DNA from: Sorangium cellulosum | GTDB taxonomy: Bacteria > Myxococcota_A > Polyangia > Polyangiales > Polyangiaceae | Reading direction: 5' to 3' | DNA length: 64,000 nt | Assembly (NCBI RefSeq): GCF_002950945.1 | Contig: NZ_CP012673.1 | Location: forward strand, 2,356,001 to 2,420,000 | Shown here: piece after piece, positions 26,872 through 35,967 of the stretch | Position numbering within the stretch: the stretch's first letter is position 1 | How the letters are laid out: each line of letters begins with the position of its first letter | Position numbers and translations under genes: made by a program | Notes under the pieces: generated by a model | The model's input: the letters and a program-made list of their open reading frames with translations, nothing else | Databases searched by the model: none | What the model was told of the DNA's origin: nothing

Positions 26872-28758
26872 TCACGGTGTGTGCTCCTCGGCGCGCGGCC
26901 GCCGGCGCGCGGCCTTGCCGCCCCTCCGGGCGAACGCCTGCTCGGGGCGCTCCGCGGCCTCGAGCCGGCTCCGGTGCGCCTCGAGCAGGTCGCTGCGGGT
27001 CAACATCCCGAGCACCTTGCGGGGCGCCTGCCTGGACACGACCGGCAGCCTGCCGACGCCCTCGGTCACCATGTGATCGGCGGCCTCCCGGAGCGAGCTG
27101 TCCTCGAACACCACCGCGGGCGGCCGCCGGATCAGGTGGCGCAGCGAGAGCGCGCCGGGCTGCGCCGCGAGCACGTCGCGCTTCGTGACCACGCCGACGA
27201 GCTCCCCTTGCTCGTCCACGACCGGGAAGCCCTGGTGGCGGGAGCCCTCCGCCTGCGCCAGCAGCAAGGCGCGGACCGCGTCGACGGTGTCGCCGGCCGA
27301 GAGCGTGACCGCGGGGCGGGAGGCGGCGTCGCGCACGGTGAGCTGCGCGAGGTGATCGGCCGCGTACTCCGCCATGACACGCGCGCCGCGGCGGGCGAGC
27401 TTCTCCGTCATGATGGAGTGGCGCATGAGCAGGCTCGAGACGAGGAACGCGGCGCTGCAGCCGCCGAGCAGCGGCAGGAGCCCCATCGGCTGCCGGGTCG
27501 TCTCGAAGGCGAAGACGACGGACGCGAGCAGCGCCCGGGAGGCGCCCGCGAACATCGCCGCCATGCCGACGAGCGCGGCGACGCGCGCGTCCGCGCCGAG
27601 CCAGGGCCAGAGCGCGCTCGCGGCGAGGCCGAGGGCCGCGCCGAGCCCGCCGCCGATGGTGAAGAGCGGCGCGAGCGTCCCGCCCGAGGTGCCGCTGCCG
27701 AGCGCGATCGACCAGGAGACGAACTTCAGCGCGGAGAGCGCGAGCAGGGCGCCGAGCGCGAGCCGGCCGCTCAGCACGTCGTCGATGTTGTCGTAGCCGA
27801 CGCCCAGCGTCCGCGGCTCGACGTAGCCGACCACCCCGATCGCGACGGCGCCGATCGCGGGCCACCACATCCAGTGGAGGGGGAGCCGCTCGAACGCCTC
27901 CTCGATCGCGTAGACGGCGCGCGTCGCGACCATCGCGGCCACGCCGAGCGCGGCGCCGAGCGCGATGTAGAAGGCGAGCGCGGGGCCGGTCGCGGGCGCG
28001 ACGGCCGGCATCTCGAACGCCGGCGCGGTCCCGCCCGCGCCGAGGCGCGCCGCCGCCGCGGTCGCCGCCGCGAGGGCGACCGGGATGACCGAGCGCGGCC
28101 GGTACTCGAAGAGCAGGAGCTCGATCGCGAGCAGCACGGCCGCGACCGGGCTCCCGAACGTCGCCGACATGCCCGCCGCCGCGCCCGCCGCGAGCAGCGT
28201 CTTGCGCTCGTCCGCGGTGATCCGGAGCAGCTGCCCGAGCAGCGAGCCCAGGGCGCCGCCGGTCGCGATGATCGGCCCCTCGGCGCCGAACGGCCCGCCG
28301 GTGCCGATCGCGACGGCGGCGGAGAGCGGCTTGAGCAGCGTCATCCGCGCGGGGATCCGGCTCTGGTTGAAGAGCACCTGCTCCATGGCCTCGGGGATGC
28401 CGTGGCCGCGGATCGCCTGCGAGCCGTAACGCGCCATGAGGCCGACGACGAGCGCGCCGGCGACCGGCACGACGAGCACGAGCAGGCCGATGTGGCTCTC
28501 GGCCGGCGACGCCTCCGCCGCCGAGAGCCGGCCGAAGAACGCGAGGTTCGTGATGAGCGCGATGAGCCTGGTGAGCAGCTCGGCGGCCAGGAACGCCGCC
28601 CCGGCGATCGCGACCGCGAGGCCGCACAGGACGACGACCCGCCGGTCGACGGCGGCCTTGGCGGCGGGCACGCGGAGGTCCTCGAGCGTCGGGCTCATCG
28701 AGGGGGCGACGGGGAGGCTCTCGGGGCCCGCGGGGGGCGCGGTGATCGGGGTCGTCAT
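26872..28758 (-). CDS. ClC-type chloride/proton antiporter or channel with C-terminal CBS pair
   Basis: A 628-residue inner-membrane protein. Selectivity-filter segments are visible: GHGIPEAME, GTGGPFGAEGPIIATGG with the gating Glu typical of H+/Cl- exchangers, and GSGTSGGTLAPLFTIGGG. About 10-12 hydrophobic helices span residues 40-440. A CBS domain pair occupies about 460-590 (TVDAVRALLLAQAEGSRHQG; VVTKRDVL; MLTRSDLLEAHR) and could bind adenine nucleotides for regulation. The gating Glu favours an antiporter over a channel; that is inference. Its start lies one base after the stop of the upstream marR-like gene, so the two are almost certainly cotranscribed. Confidence 0.9.
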   Translation of the reverse strand: MTTPITAPPAGPESLPVAPSMSPTLEDLRVPAAKAAVDRRVVVLCGLAVAIAGAAFLAAELLTRLIALITNLAFFGRLSAAEASPAESHIGLLVLVVPVAGALVVGLMARYGSQAIRGHGIPEAMEQVLFNQSRIPARMTLLKPLSAAVAIGTGGPFGAEGPIIATGGALGSLLGQLLRITADERKTLLAAGAAAGMSATFGSPVAAVLLAIELLLFEYRPRSVIPVALAAATAAAARLGAGGTAPAFEMPAVAPATGPALAFYIALGAALGVAAMVATRAVYAIEEAFERLPLHWMWWPAIGAVAIGVVGYVEPRTLGVGYDNIDDVLSGRLALGALLALSALKFVSWSIALGSGTSGGTLAPLFTIGGGLGAALGLAASALWPWLGADARVAALVGMAAMFAGASRALLASVVFAFETTRQPMGLLPLLGGCSAAFLVSSLLMRHSIMTEKLARRGARVMAEYAADHLAQLTVRDAASRPAVTLSAGDTVDAVRALLLAQAEGSRHQGFPVVDEQGELVGVVTKRDVLAAQPGALSLRHLIRRPPAVVFEDSSLREAADHMVTEGVGRLPVVSRQAPRKVLGMLTRSDLLEAHRSRLEAAERPEQAFARRGGKAARRRPRAEEHTP

Positions 28759-28759
28759 G

Positions 28760-29344
28760 TCAGGCCTCCTCGCGTCCGCCGGCGGCGCCGGCCCCCGCCC
28801 CGGCGGAGCGGGCCTCTTCTCCCTCGAAGAGCAGCGGCGGGGCGTCGACGTCGGCGCCGATCGCGCGGGCGAGCGCGGAGAGGCTCCGCGCCAGCGTCCG
28901 GCGCTCGGCCGGCGGCATGTGGTCCACCGCGGCGACGAGCTCGGCCTGCACCGTGCGCGGCGCGCGGCGGAGCAGCGCCCGCCCCGCGGGCGTGAGCGCG
29001 ATCTCCGTCCGGCGCGCGTCGTCGGGCGAGGGGCGGCGGGACACCAGCCCCCGCTCCGAGAGGCGCGTCACCACGACCGAGACCGAGCTCTGGTGCGTGA
29101 GCGTGCGGCGCGCGAGATCGGCGACCGACGCGGCCGGGGCCTGGTCGAGCCGCTGGAGGACGAACAGCTGCGCGCTGCTCAGCCCGAGCTGCCGCTCGCA
29201 CGTCCGCGACGAGACGCGCAGGCGCTGCACGATCGCGCGGATCGCGTCCATGACGCGCTGCGCGTCCGGACCGCCGGGGGCGCGCCGCGCGCCGGCCCGG
29301 CGCCGCGCCGCCGACGCCGCTGCTGGAGATGCATGGGATCCCAT
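28760..29344 (-). CDS. MarR family transcriptional regulator
   Basis: A winged-helix regulator of 194 residues from ATG 29344, or 163 residues if ATG 29251 is used. The conserved domain begins near residue 33 (AIRAIVQRL). It contains the recognition region HQSSVSVVVTRLSERGLVSRR and the wing DARRTEIALTPAGRALL. The first 30 residues are Ala/Arg-rich and may be an artefact of a start placed too far upstream. The C-terminus has a low-complexity tail. It directly precedes the ClC antiporter gene with a 1-bp gap, so it likely regulates its own operon. A perfect palindrome spans the upstream start codon. Confidence 0.85.
   Translation of the reverse strand: MGSHASPAAASAARRRAGARRAPGGPDAQRVMDAIRAIVQRLRVSSRTCERQLGLSSAQLFVLQRLDQAPAASVADLARRTLTHQSSVSVVVTRLSERGLVSRRPSPDDARRTEIALTPAGRALLRRAPRTVQAELVAAVDHMPPAERRTLARSLSALARAIGADVDAPPLLFEGEEARSAGAGAGAAGGREEA
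29333..29344. promoter_or_regulatory. Perfect 12-bp palindrome over the marR-like start codon
   Basis: ATGGGATCCCAT is its own reverse complement and covers the first codons of the longest marR-like reading frame. It could be an autoregulatory operator if translation starts downstream at 29251. It is shorter than most MarR sites, so this is tentative. Confidence 0.3.
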
Positions 29345-29527
29345 AGGTCGGGCCGGAAGCTACGCCGCTCGCCGGCCTCGCGCAAGCAGCGCGCCCTCAC
29401 GGGGGCCATTCTCATCGGCATTGCTGCCGAAGAGGTTTGCCGGACGGCTCAGCCCTCTCATGGCGACTTCGTGCGGTGCCGCAATGCGGCCTTGACCGCA
29501 CAAATCGCTCAGACGTCTCCTGTGCGC

Positions 29528-30644
29528 ATGACAATGCATCGCCAGGACGGGAGCGCGGCCGGCGCCGAGCATCGAGGGGCGCTGGCGAGGAGGTCGCGGC
29601 GCCGCGCGACCCGCCTCGCGGGCGCGGGCTGGTCCCGGCTGCTCTCGTGTGTCGTTATCGCCGGCGCCCTGGCCGAGAGCGCCTGCAGCTCGGATTCGCC
29701 CCCCGGCGATACCGCGGGTGGAGCGGGCGGTATCGGCGCGTCCAGCGGGAGCGCGGGCGGCGAGGCGGGCGCCGGCGGAGCCACCGCGACGTCCGGCGCC
29801 GGTGCCGCCGGTGGCGGAGGCGAGGGCGGCGACGGTGGCGGAGGCGAGGTCGCGCCGGTCCTGCCGGAGATTCACCCCGACGTGTTCGGCTCGTTCGACA
29901 CCTCCGGGCTGACGGTGTTTGCGTTCAGCCAGGTGGAGGTGCAGCAGTCGGACCCGCAGGTGATCGAGCTCGCCCCGGACATGGTGCCGAGGGCGTGGCA
30001 GCGCTGGCAACACAACGGGCTCTTGCCCGAGGACTACGACGCCGCGTACCTGGAGAGCTGCCACGAGCGCGGCGTCCGCTTCGTCGCTGGCAGCACCGCG
30101 TCGGTCATCTTCGAGATGGAGGTCGACAGCGAGGAGCAGTTCCGCGACCAGACCACGCGCAACGCCGCCGGCGAGCTCGTCGCCCACGACCAGATCGTGG
30201 AGGGCGCCCACCGCTCGAGCATGGCGTCGCCGAGTTACCGCGCGCGCCTCATCGAGATCGGCAAGATTCAGATCGATCTCGGCGTGGACGGGCTGAATTT
30301 CGACGAGATCAACGGCGGCTACGGGGGCGCGCAGTACGACGGCAACGAAGGGTTCGACGATCATCACGTCGCGGACTTCGCCGGACGGGAAGAAGACGAG
30401 CCACAACCTCGTGCGGCTCCCTGACGGCCGCACGGTGCTCCACGTCATCAACCACGAGTACAGCGGCGGCGTGGTGGAGCAGGTGATCCGCGCGAGTTTC
30501 CCCGTGGAGGCGAGCCCCACCGAGGTCACGGTCGCCTCGCTCGACTTCGAGGCCGATCGCCCGGCGCCGTTCACCTACGAGGACGGCGTCGTCACCGTCG
30601 AGGTCGGCGAGCTCCCGGCCTCGGCGGCGATCGTCGTCGAGTGA
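29528..30644 (+). pseudogene. Lipoprotein (TIM-barrel glycosidase-like) with a central deletion and frame change
   Basis: The first part from ATG 29528 has a signal-like segment (SCVVIAGALAESAC), a Gly/Ala/Ser-rich linker, then VLPEIHPDVFGSFDTSGLTV and ending VDGLNFDEINGGYGG, which resembles barrel strands of a putative glycoside hydrolase. After HHVADFAG near 30380 the frame becomes nonsense and stops at 30424. Another frame carries a plausible C-terminal domain from about 30388 (GKKTSHNLVRLPDGRTVLHV) to the stop at 30644. The two parts seem to be the ends of one longer gene that lost its middle, with a net frame shift. No function should be expected. Confidence 0.6.
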
Positions 30645-30651
30645 ACGGGGC

Positions 30652-31326
30652 CTACGGGTCCGCGGTGACGAGCGCGATCGCGAAGCCGTCGTAGCCTTTG
30701 CTGCCCACGGTCTGGATCGCCGTCGCGCTCACGCGCGGCTCGGCGGCGAGCACCTCGTGCAGGCGCCGCGCCCCTTGCACGTTCGGGTCGGCGCTCCCGG
30801 CGTCGGCCACCGCGCCCCTGCGCACGACGTTGTCGATCACGATCACGCTGCCGCGGCGGGAGAGCTTGAGCGCCCACGCGAAGTAGTCAGGATTGCTGGG
30901 CTTGTCGGCGTCGATGAAGATGAAGTCGAACGGCCCGCGGCCCTCGGCGGCGAGCTCGGGCAGCAGGTCCAGCGCCCGCCCGAGGCGCACGTCGACCACC
31001 TCGGACAGGCCGGCCCGCGCGAGGTTCGCGCGCGCGACCTCGGCGTGTTTCGGGTCCACCTCCAGCGTGACCAGGCGGCCGCCGGCGGGCAGCGCCCGCG
31101 CGAGCCAGATCGTGCTGTAGCCGCCGAGCGTGCCGATCTCCAGGATGCTGCGCGCCCCCTGGATCCGCGCCAAAAGCTGCAGCAGCTTGCCCTGGTTCGG
31201 CGCGACGTTGATCGCCGGCAGCCCCGCCGCCGCGCTGTCCGCGAGCGCCGCCCCGAGCGCGGCGTCGGCCGGCACGAGCAGATCGGCGATGTACTGGTCG
31301 ACGGCGTTCCATTGCTCTTGAGCCAC
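30652..31326 (-). CDS. Class I SAM-dependent O-methyltransferase (COMT-like)
   Basis: A 224-residue methyltransferase of the catechol/caffeoyl-CoA O-methyltransferase type. The SAM-binding motif I is SILEIGTLGGYSTIWLARAL. GGRLVTLEVDPKHAEVA supplies the acidic residue that binds the ribose. FDFIFIDADKPSNPDYFAWAL carries the metal-binding Asp, and IVIDNVVRRG a second ligand. All key residues seem intact and the length is normal. It methylates a hydroxyl on an aromatic or similar small acceptor; the acceptor is unknown. It is divergent from the ABC exporter genes. Confidence 0.9.
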   Translation of the reverse strand: MAQEQWNAVDQYIADLLVPADAALGAALADSAAAGLPAINVAPNQGKLLQLLARIQGARSILEIGTLGGYSTIWLARALPAGGRLVTLEVDPKHAEVARANLARAGLSEVVDVRLGRALDLLPELAAEGRGPFDFIFIDADKPSNPDYFAWALKLSRRGSVIVIDNVVRRGAVADAGSADPNVQGARRLHEVLAAEPRVSATAIQTVGSKGYDGFAIALVTADP

Positions 31327-31514
31327 GGGTCCTCCTCCTTCACGGCGGTCGCCACGACCGCTCCGGTGTCGCTCCGCCGAGCCCGAGCGGCGCGGGCGCG
31401 ACCGACACCTCGCGCGACCATGTCATGGAGGCGCGAGGGAAGCTCCCGCGCCGCGCTCCCTCGCCCCGGGGTACCCGCTTGCGTGCGGCCGCCGGCCGGC
31501 CAGACTACGCCGCC

Positions 31515-32447
31515 GTGCTCGCCATCGAAGCGTCCTCCGTGAGGAAGATCTACCGCGGCTTCTTCCGCCGGAGCGGCGGGCAGACGGCGCTCGCAGGCCT
31601 CGACATCGCCATCCAGCGCGGCGCCGCCTTCGGGCTCATCGGCCTCAACGGCGCGGGCAAGACGACGTTCATCAAGACGCTGCTCGGGGTGGTGCGCCCC
31701 ACGAGCGGCGCCGTGCGTGTGCTCGGCGGCGAGCCGGAGGACCCGGACGTGCGCGCCAAGATCGGCTACCTGCCGGAGCGGCTCTTCCTGCCCAGCACGT
31801 TCACGCCGCGGCAGTTCCTCGCGAGCGTGGCCCGCTTGAAGCGCCTCTCGCCGAGCGAGGGCGCGCTGCGCGCGCTGGTCGAGAGGGTGGGGCTCGGGGC
31901 CGACTCGGACCGCAGGATCGGCGGGTTCTCGAAGGGGATGCGGCAGCGCCTCGGGCTCGCCGCGGCCTTGGTCGGGCAGCCGGAGCTCCTCGTGCTCGAC
32001 GAGCCCACCGACGGCGTCGACCCGCTCGGCCGCGCCGAGATCCGCAAGATCCTGGGCGAAGAGCGCGCGCGGGGGGCGACCTTGTTCCTGAACTCGCACC
32101 TCCTGTCGGAGACCGAGCGCGTCTGCGACCGCATCGGCATCCTCGCGGGCGGGCGGCTCGTGCGCGAGGGCGCGCTCCTCGATCTGTGCGGCAGCGAGAC
32201 GGCGTACCGCGTGCGGTTCGCGGACGGCGTCGACGCGGCGAGGGTCGCCGCGCTCGGGTTCCGTCCGGTCGAAGGGGAAGGCGGGTGGCGCCTTGCCGCC
32301 GAGAGCCCCGCGGCGCTCAACGAGAAGCTCGATCAGGCGCGGCGCGCCGGCGCCCTGCTCGTCGAGCTGTCGCGGGACCTGCGCGATCTGGAGGACGTGC
32401 TGGCCGAGGCGCTGGGCGCGGGCGACGCCCGCGGAGGCGCGGCGTGA
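31515..32447 (+). CDS. ABC-2 type exporter, ATP-binding subunit
   Basis: A 310-residue ATPase from GTG 31515, chosen because the conserved ABC start (LAIEASSVRKIYRGFF) follows directly; an ATG at 31425 gives a longer product with an unconvincing Arg/Pro-rich tail. Walker A is GLNGAGKTT at residues 43-51. The signature region is FSKGMRQRLGLAAALVG, and Walker B is LLVLDEPTDGVDP. The C-terminal 90 residues form an accessory domain typical of ABC-2 exporters. It would power efflux through the permease encoded next, with which it overlaps by four bases (GTGA). Confidence 0.9.
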   Translation: MLAIEASSVRKIYRGFFRRSGGQTALAGLDIAIQRGAAFGLIGLNGAGKTTFIKTLLGVVRPTSGAVRVLGGEPEDPDVRAKIGYLPERLFLPSTFTPRQFLASVARLKRLSPSEGALRALVERVGLGADSDRRIGGFSKGMRQRLGLAAALVGQPELLVLDEPTDGVDPLGRAEIRKILGEERARGATLFLNSHLLSETERVCDRIGILAGGRLVREGALLDLCGSETAYRVRFADGVDAARVAALGFRPVEGEGGWRLAAESPAALNEKLDQARRAGALLVELSRDLRDLEDVLAEALGAGDARGGAA

Positions 32448-33283
32448 GGGCGGCGCTGACCGTCGCCGGCGACCTCCTGCGCGAGGCCTCGTCGCGGAGG
32501 TGGTTCCTCGCCCTCGGGATCGGCGTCACGATGGCGCTCGTGGTGATCGGGGGCGCGCTGCAGCTCGAGGTGGTGGACGGCGCGCTCGCGGCGACGCGGT
32601 TCTTCGGCCAGGATGTCAGCCGCGGCCAGATCCGCTCGGTCGACGTCGCGCTCCGCTACGTGGGCCGCGCGCTCTCGTACATGCTGTTTTACGGGGGGCT
32701 CGCGTTCGGGATCGTCTCCTGCGCCGATTTCGGCCCGAGCCTGCTGGCGCCGGGGCGCATCGAGCACCTGCTCTCGCTGCCCGTGCGGCGGTTCGAGCTC
32801 TTGCTCGGCACGTTCCTCGGCGTGCTCGCGCTGTCGCTGCTCAGCACGCTGTACGGCGCCGCCGGGATCACGCTCATCTTCGGCGTGAGGGCGGGCGTGT
32901 GGATGGCGAGCCCGATCGTGGCGGCGCTGCTCGCGAGCGTGACGTTCGCCGGCATCTACGGCGCGATGCTCACGGCCGCGGTGATGGTGCGCAGCGCCGC
33001 GCTGTCCGCGGCGGTGGGGATCGCGCTGTTTTTCCTCGGCATCGTCGCGGGGTACCGCGAGCAGCTCGAGTCGTTCTTCGAGCCTGGCCTGGCCCGCGGG
33101 GCCTTCCTCGCGGCGACGCTCGTGCTGCCGCGGGTGTCGGCCCTCGCCGACGCGTCGGCGGATATCGCGGTGGCGGCGGCGATCAAGGGGGACGTGCTCG
33201 CCAGCCAGGTCGCAGGGCTGCTCGTCTTCGGCCTGGCCGCGCTCGCGCTGGGCATCTACGTGTTCGAAGAGAAGGATTTCTAG
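32444..33283 (+). CDS. ABC-2 type exporter, permease subunit
   Basis: A 279-residue membrane protein with about six hydrophobic helices (for example WFLALGIGVTMALVVIGG, YMLFYGGLAFGIVSCADFG, VAGLLVFGLAALALGIYVF). The segment SLLAPGRIEHLLSLPVRRFE matches the cytoplasmic loop that precedes helix 2-3 in ABC-2 permeases. The start GTG 32444 overlaps the stop TGA of the ATPase gene, so translation is coupled. The cargo is unknown. The membrane-anchored protein encoded 80 bp downstream may belong to the same transcript. Confidence 0.85.
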   Translation: MRAALTVAGDLLREASSRRWFLALGIGVTMALVVIGGALQLEVVDGALAATRFFGQDVSRGQIRSVDVALRYVGRALSYMLFYGGLAFGIVSCADFGPSLLAPGRIEHLLSLPVRRFELLLGTFLGVLALSLLSTLYGAAGITLIFGVRAGVWMASPIVAALLASVTFAGIYGAMLTAAVMVRSAALSAAVGIALFFLGIVAGYREQLESFFEPGLARGAFLAATLVLPRVSALADASADIAVAAAIKGDVLASQVAGLLVFGLAALALGIYVFEEKDF

Positions 33284-33363
33284 GGTGAAGCGGCGATGCT
33301 CGACGAGGCACTGAGCGTTCGAACCCGGCAGCTCCGCGCCGCGCGGGCGGGGGCTATGACCCG

Positions 33364-34500
33364 ATGAGGCCGACGAAGAAGCGGGGCGCCTGGCTCGCGG
33401 CGGCGATGGTCCTGCTCGCGCTCGCCGCGTGGCTGATGTCGCGCGGGGACAGGGAGAAGCCCACGGTCCGGCCCCGGAAGATCGAGTTTCCGCGCCACCC
33501 GAAGCCGGCAGAGCAGCAGCGCGCCAGCCGTCGCCGCACGCTGCCGCCGCTGCCTGCGCCGTCGCCCGACGTCGAGGCGCCGCAACCGAGGCGCGACCCG
33601 GTGCTCGTCGCCCTGCCCGCCGATCCGAAGCGCTCGGCCATGGTGTTCGAGATCGAGGCGCTGAAGGAGTCGCCGATCATGCAGATCTGGCTCGATTGCA
33701 TGCTGTCGCGCGGCGAGGACCGCGCCGGCTTCGCGCGCTTCAAGGACCGGTTCGGGATCGATGTGCTGGAGGACGTGGAGCGCGCCGCCACGTCGAGCAC
33801 GGGGCTCGTCGTGCTCCAGGGATCGTTCGAGGGCGCGACGTTCGATCGCGAGCGATGGACCACGCGGACGTACGGGGAGAAAGGCATCGTTTACGAGGAG
33901 AAGGACACGGGCAGGGTCGTCGCGACGTGGGGGCCTGACCTCCTGATCGCGGAGCCACGCGCCGAGCCCGGTCTCGTCGAGGACGCGATCGATCGGCTCG
34001 AATCGACCGATCCCGCGCAGGGCTCCGTCCTTCAGCAACACCAGGCCTACAGCGACGTTTATGGGGTGCTCTCGCCCGACGATCTCTCGAACATGCTGCC
34101 ATCGGAGCAGGACCAGCTCGCCGAGCGGATCCGCGAGACCGTCGAGCGGGTGGAGATCCACGTCGACGCCTCCGAGGACGTCGCCGTTGTCGCCGAGGTC
34201 GCCGGCCCCGCCGGCCAGGAGATGAAGGACCTGTCGAAGCTGTTCGGCGCCGCGCTCTCGCTGGGGCGGCTCAACGCGAAGCGCGAAGGCAACGACGAGC
34301 TCGCCGAGCTGCTCGACTACGCGAGGGTGAAGACGGAGACGCAGCGCCGCTCCGGGGAGAGCAAGCCGGAGGGGCAGCGCTTCTCGGTCGACGTGGCGCT
34401 GCCCGTCGAGCTGCTGAAGAACCTCGGCCCGTGTCGTCGAGACCGGAGCGATCCGGACCGCGACGTCGAGGCCGAGCCCGAGCCAGCGCCGCCGGGGTGA
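33364..34500 (+). CDS. Hypothetical membrane-anchored protein
   Basis: A 378-residue protein of unknown function. One N-terminal membrane helix (AWLAAAMVLLALAAWLM) is followed by an Arg/Pro-rich periplasmic spacer and a folded domain from about residue 80 (VLVALPADPKRSAMVFEIEA) to about 360. The segment LKESPIMQIWLDCMLSRG and the later FSVDVALPVELLKNLG recall DUF3352-like proteins that measure or bind something periplasmic, but that is only a general likeness. The protein at 42623-44593 has a similar plan. It is encoded 80 bp after the ABC exporter genes in the same direction. Confidence 0.6.
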   Translation: MRPTKKRGAWLAAAMVLLALAAWLMSRGDREKPTVRPRKIEFPRHPKPAEQQRASRRRTLPPLPAPSPDVEAPQPRRDPVLVALPADPKRSAMVFEIEALKESPIMQIWLDCMLSRGEDRAGFARFKDRFGIDVLEDVERAATSSTGLVVLQGSFEGATFDRERWTTRTYGEKGIVYEEKDTGRVVATWGPDLLIAEPRAEPGLVEDAIDRLESTDPAQGSVLQQHQAYSDVYGVLSPDDLSNMLPSEQDQLAERIRETVERVEIHVDASEDVAVVAEVAGPAGQEMKDLSKLFGAALSLGRLNAKREGNDELAELLDYARVKTETQRRSGESKPEGQRFSVDVALPVELLKNLGPCRRDRSDPDRDVEAEPEPAPPG

Positions 34501-34575
34501 CGCGCGCGTCAGCGACGCAGCCAGCGAGCTCGATCCGCATCCGCCCCTGTCCAATCCGAGGGAATCGTCGTCCGC

Positions 34576-35967
34576 CTACGAGGCTGCGGCCCATTCGGAC
34601 AGCACACGGCGGACGCGCTCGAGATAACCACTCTCGCGCACGACTTCCTGGTATCCCGGCACCGCGCCGACCCACTCCCGCATGCGCACGTTCGGCGTAT
34701 CGGTGAGGTACATCGTGGGAAGCCCCATGAGCGCGGGGCCATCCATGCCTGCGGTCGTGACGCCGAGCTGGCCGACGAGGCCGTGCGTTCGCCTCAAATG
34801 CTCGAAGAACTGCAGCTGCGCCCGGCGCATGTCGAGTTGCCGGAAGGTTGGGTCCTTCCAGAAGAGCGTCATGTCGACCGCGCCCTCGGGGACCTGTCCG
34901 TCTGGAAGGGCGTCGCCGGTCAACACAGGCACGAGCCCCGTGTGTCGAGCGAGCTCCGTCAGCTCCAGAAGCTCGGCGAGCGTCGTGTTCCGGTGCGGGT
35001 GGTGGAGCCCCTCGCGGATCCAGAGCAGCACCTTCTTCCGGCATGACTTTCCCGCCGGCGCCTCCGCGAGCCTGCGATCGACCCAGCCGGTCACCGATTC
35101 CGGGATCGGCACGTCCCCGAGGAACGCCGCGCGCAGCCTCCGCTGGGCGGAGGACGGTCCGGCTTTGAAGGCACGTGCGACGATCTCCGTCGTCTGCTTC
35201 ACCGCGCGCGGGCGCGAGCGGTACGCCTGGAGGTGATCGCTCAGGCCTGCATCGCGAAGAAAGGCCTCGGCTTGTGGTGTCCCGGCTTTGCCTGGCTCGA
35301 CCTGGATGGCCGCGCCCGCGAGCACGGCGGCCCCGGCGACGTACCACCCCTCGCCGAACGAGAAGCCGCTGTCGGTGTGGAACGTATACGCGTGGTTTCG
35401 CTCCTCGATGATCCGGCGCGCCGCGCGGGCGGCGACCTCGGCCTTGTGAGCTGCCGCGCGCGCCGCGCGTGCGACCTTGGACCGCGGCGAGCCGGCCTCG
35501 ATCTCTGCGGCGCTGATCGCGGCCGCGCGGGCCGAGGCCTCCGCGCCGGCCACGATCTCTTCCACGCGCCGCCAGCCGTCGTCGCAAGCTTCGCGCGTCG
35601 GTGCGCGCTGCGCGCTCAACGAGAGCTGGCCCGCTCCGTGAAGTGCGTCTTCTGCTCGCGCCGCGTGGGCCCTCGCCAGCGTCGAACAGGCGTCCATCCT
35701 CGTCGCGAGGATCCGCTCGCTTCCAGCGGCGAATTCAGGTTCCTGGAGGGCGGCGCGCTCCTGCTCGGCGGCGGCCAGCGCGTGATCCGCCTGCTCGATC
35801 GCGCGCTCGAGCAGGCGGCGGTAGCGCTCGCGCTGCCCCGGCGTGTGCAGCGTGCTCGCCAACGCGAGCGCGGCGTCGAGGCTGCTGGCGGCGTCGACCG
35901 TTGCGCAGGCCCGGTGGTTCGTGCGGTCCATGATCGCGGGCAGGCGCTCCTGAAGAGGACTCGTCAT
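34576..35967 (-). CDS. Hypothetical two-part protein, Ala-rich helical N-terminus
   Basis: A 463-residue protein from ATG 35967, chosen because GAGGAG lies 7 bases upstream. Residues 20-200 are Ala/Glu/Arg-rich and probably form long helices or coiled coils. From about residue 205 (SGFSFGEGWYVAGAAVLAGA) the composition becomes that of a globular domain. The last 160 residues alternate strand- and helix-like segments (KKVLLWIREGLHHP, LVPVLTGDALPDGQVP, QLGVTTAGMDGPALMGLPTM), as in Rossmann or GT-B glycosyltransferase-like folds. I do not recognise the family. No signal peptide is present, so it is likely cytoplasmic or delivered by another route. Confidence 0.6.
   Translation of the reverse strand: MTSPLQERLPAIMDRTNHRACATVDAASSLDAALALASTLHTPGQRERYRRLLERAIEQADHALAAAEQERAALQEPEFAAGSERILATRMDACSTLARAHAARAEDALHGAGQLSLSAQRAPTREACDDGWRRVEEIVAGAEASARAAAISAAEIEAGSPRSKVARAARAAAHKAEVAARAARRIIEERNHAYTFHTDSGFSFGEGWYVAGAAVLAGAAIQVEPGKAGTPQAEAFLRDAGLSDHLQAYRSRPRAVKQTTEIVARAFKAGPSSAQRRLRAAFLGDVPIPESVTGWVDRRLAEAPAGKSCRKKVLLWIREGLHHPHRNTTLAELLELTELARHTGLVPVLTGDALPDGQVPEGAVDMTLFWKDPTFRQLDMRRAQLQFFEHLRRTHGLVGQLGVTTAGMDGPALMGLPTMYLTDTPNVRMREWVGAVPGYQEVVRESGYLERVRRVLSEWAAAS

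Noticed and set aside
26326..28995. 889-codon plus-strand open frame
   Set aside because: Antisense of the ClC and phosphotransferase genes, with no motif and biased composition.
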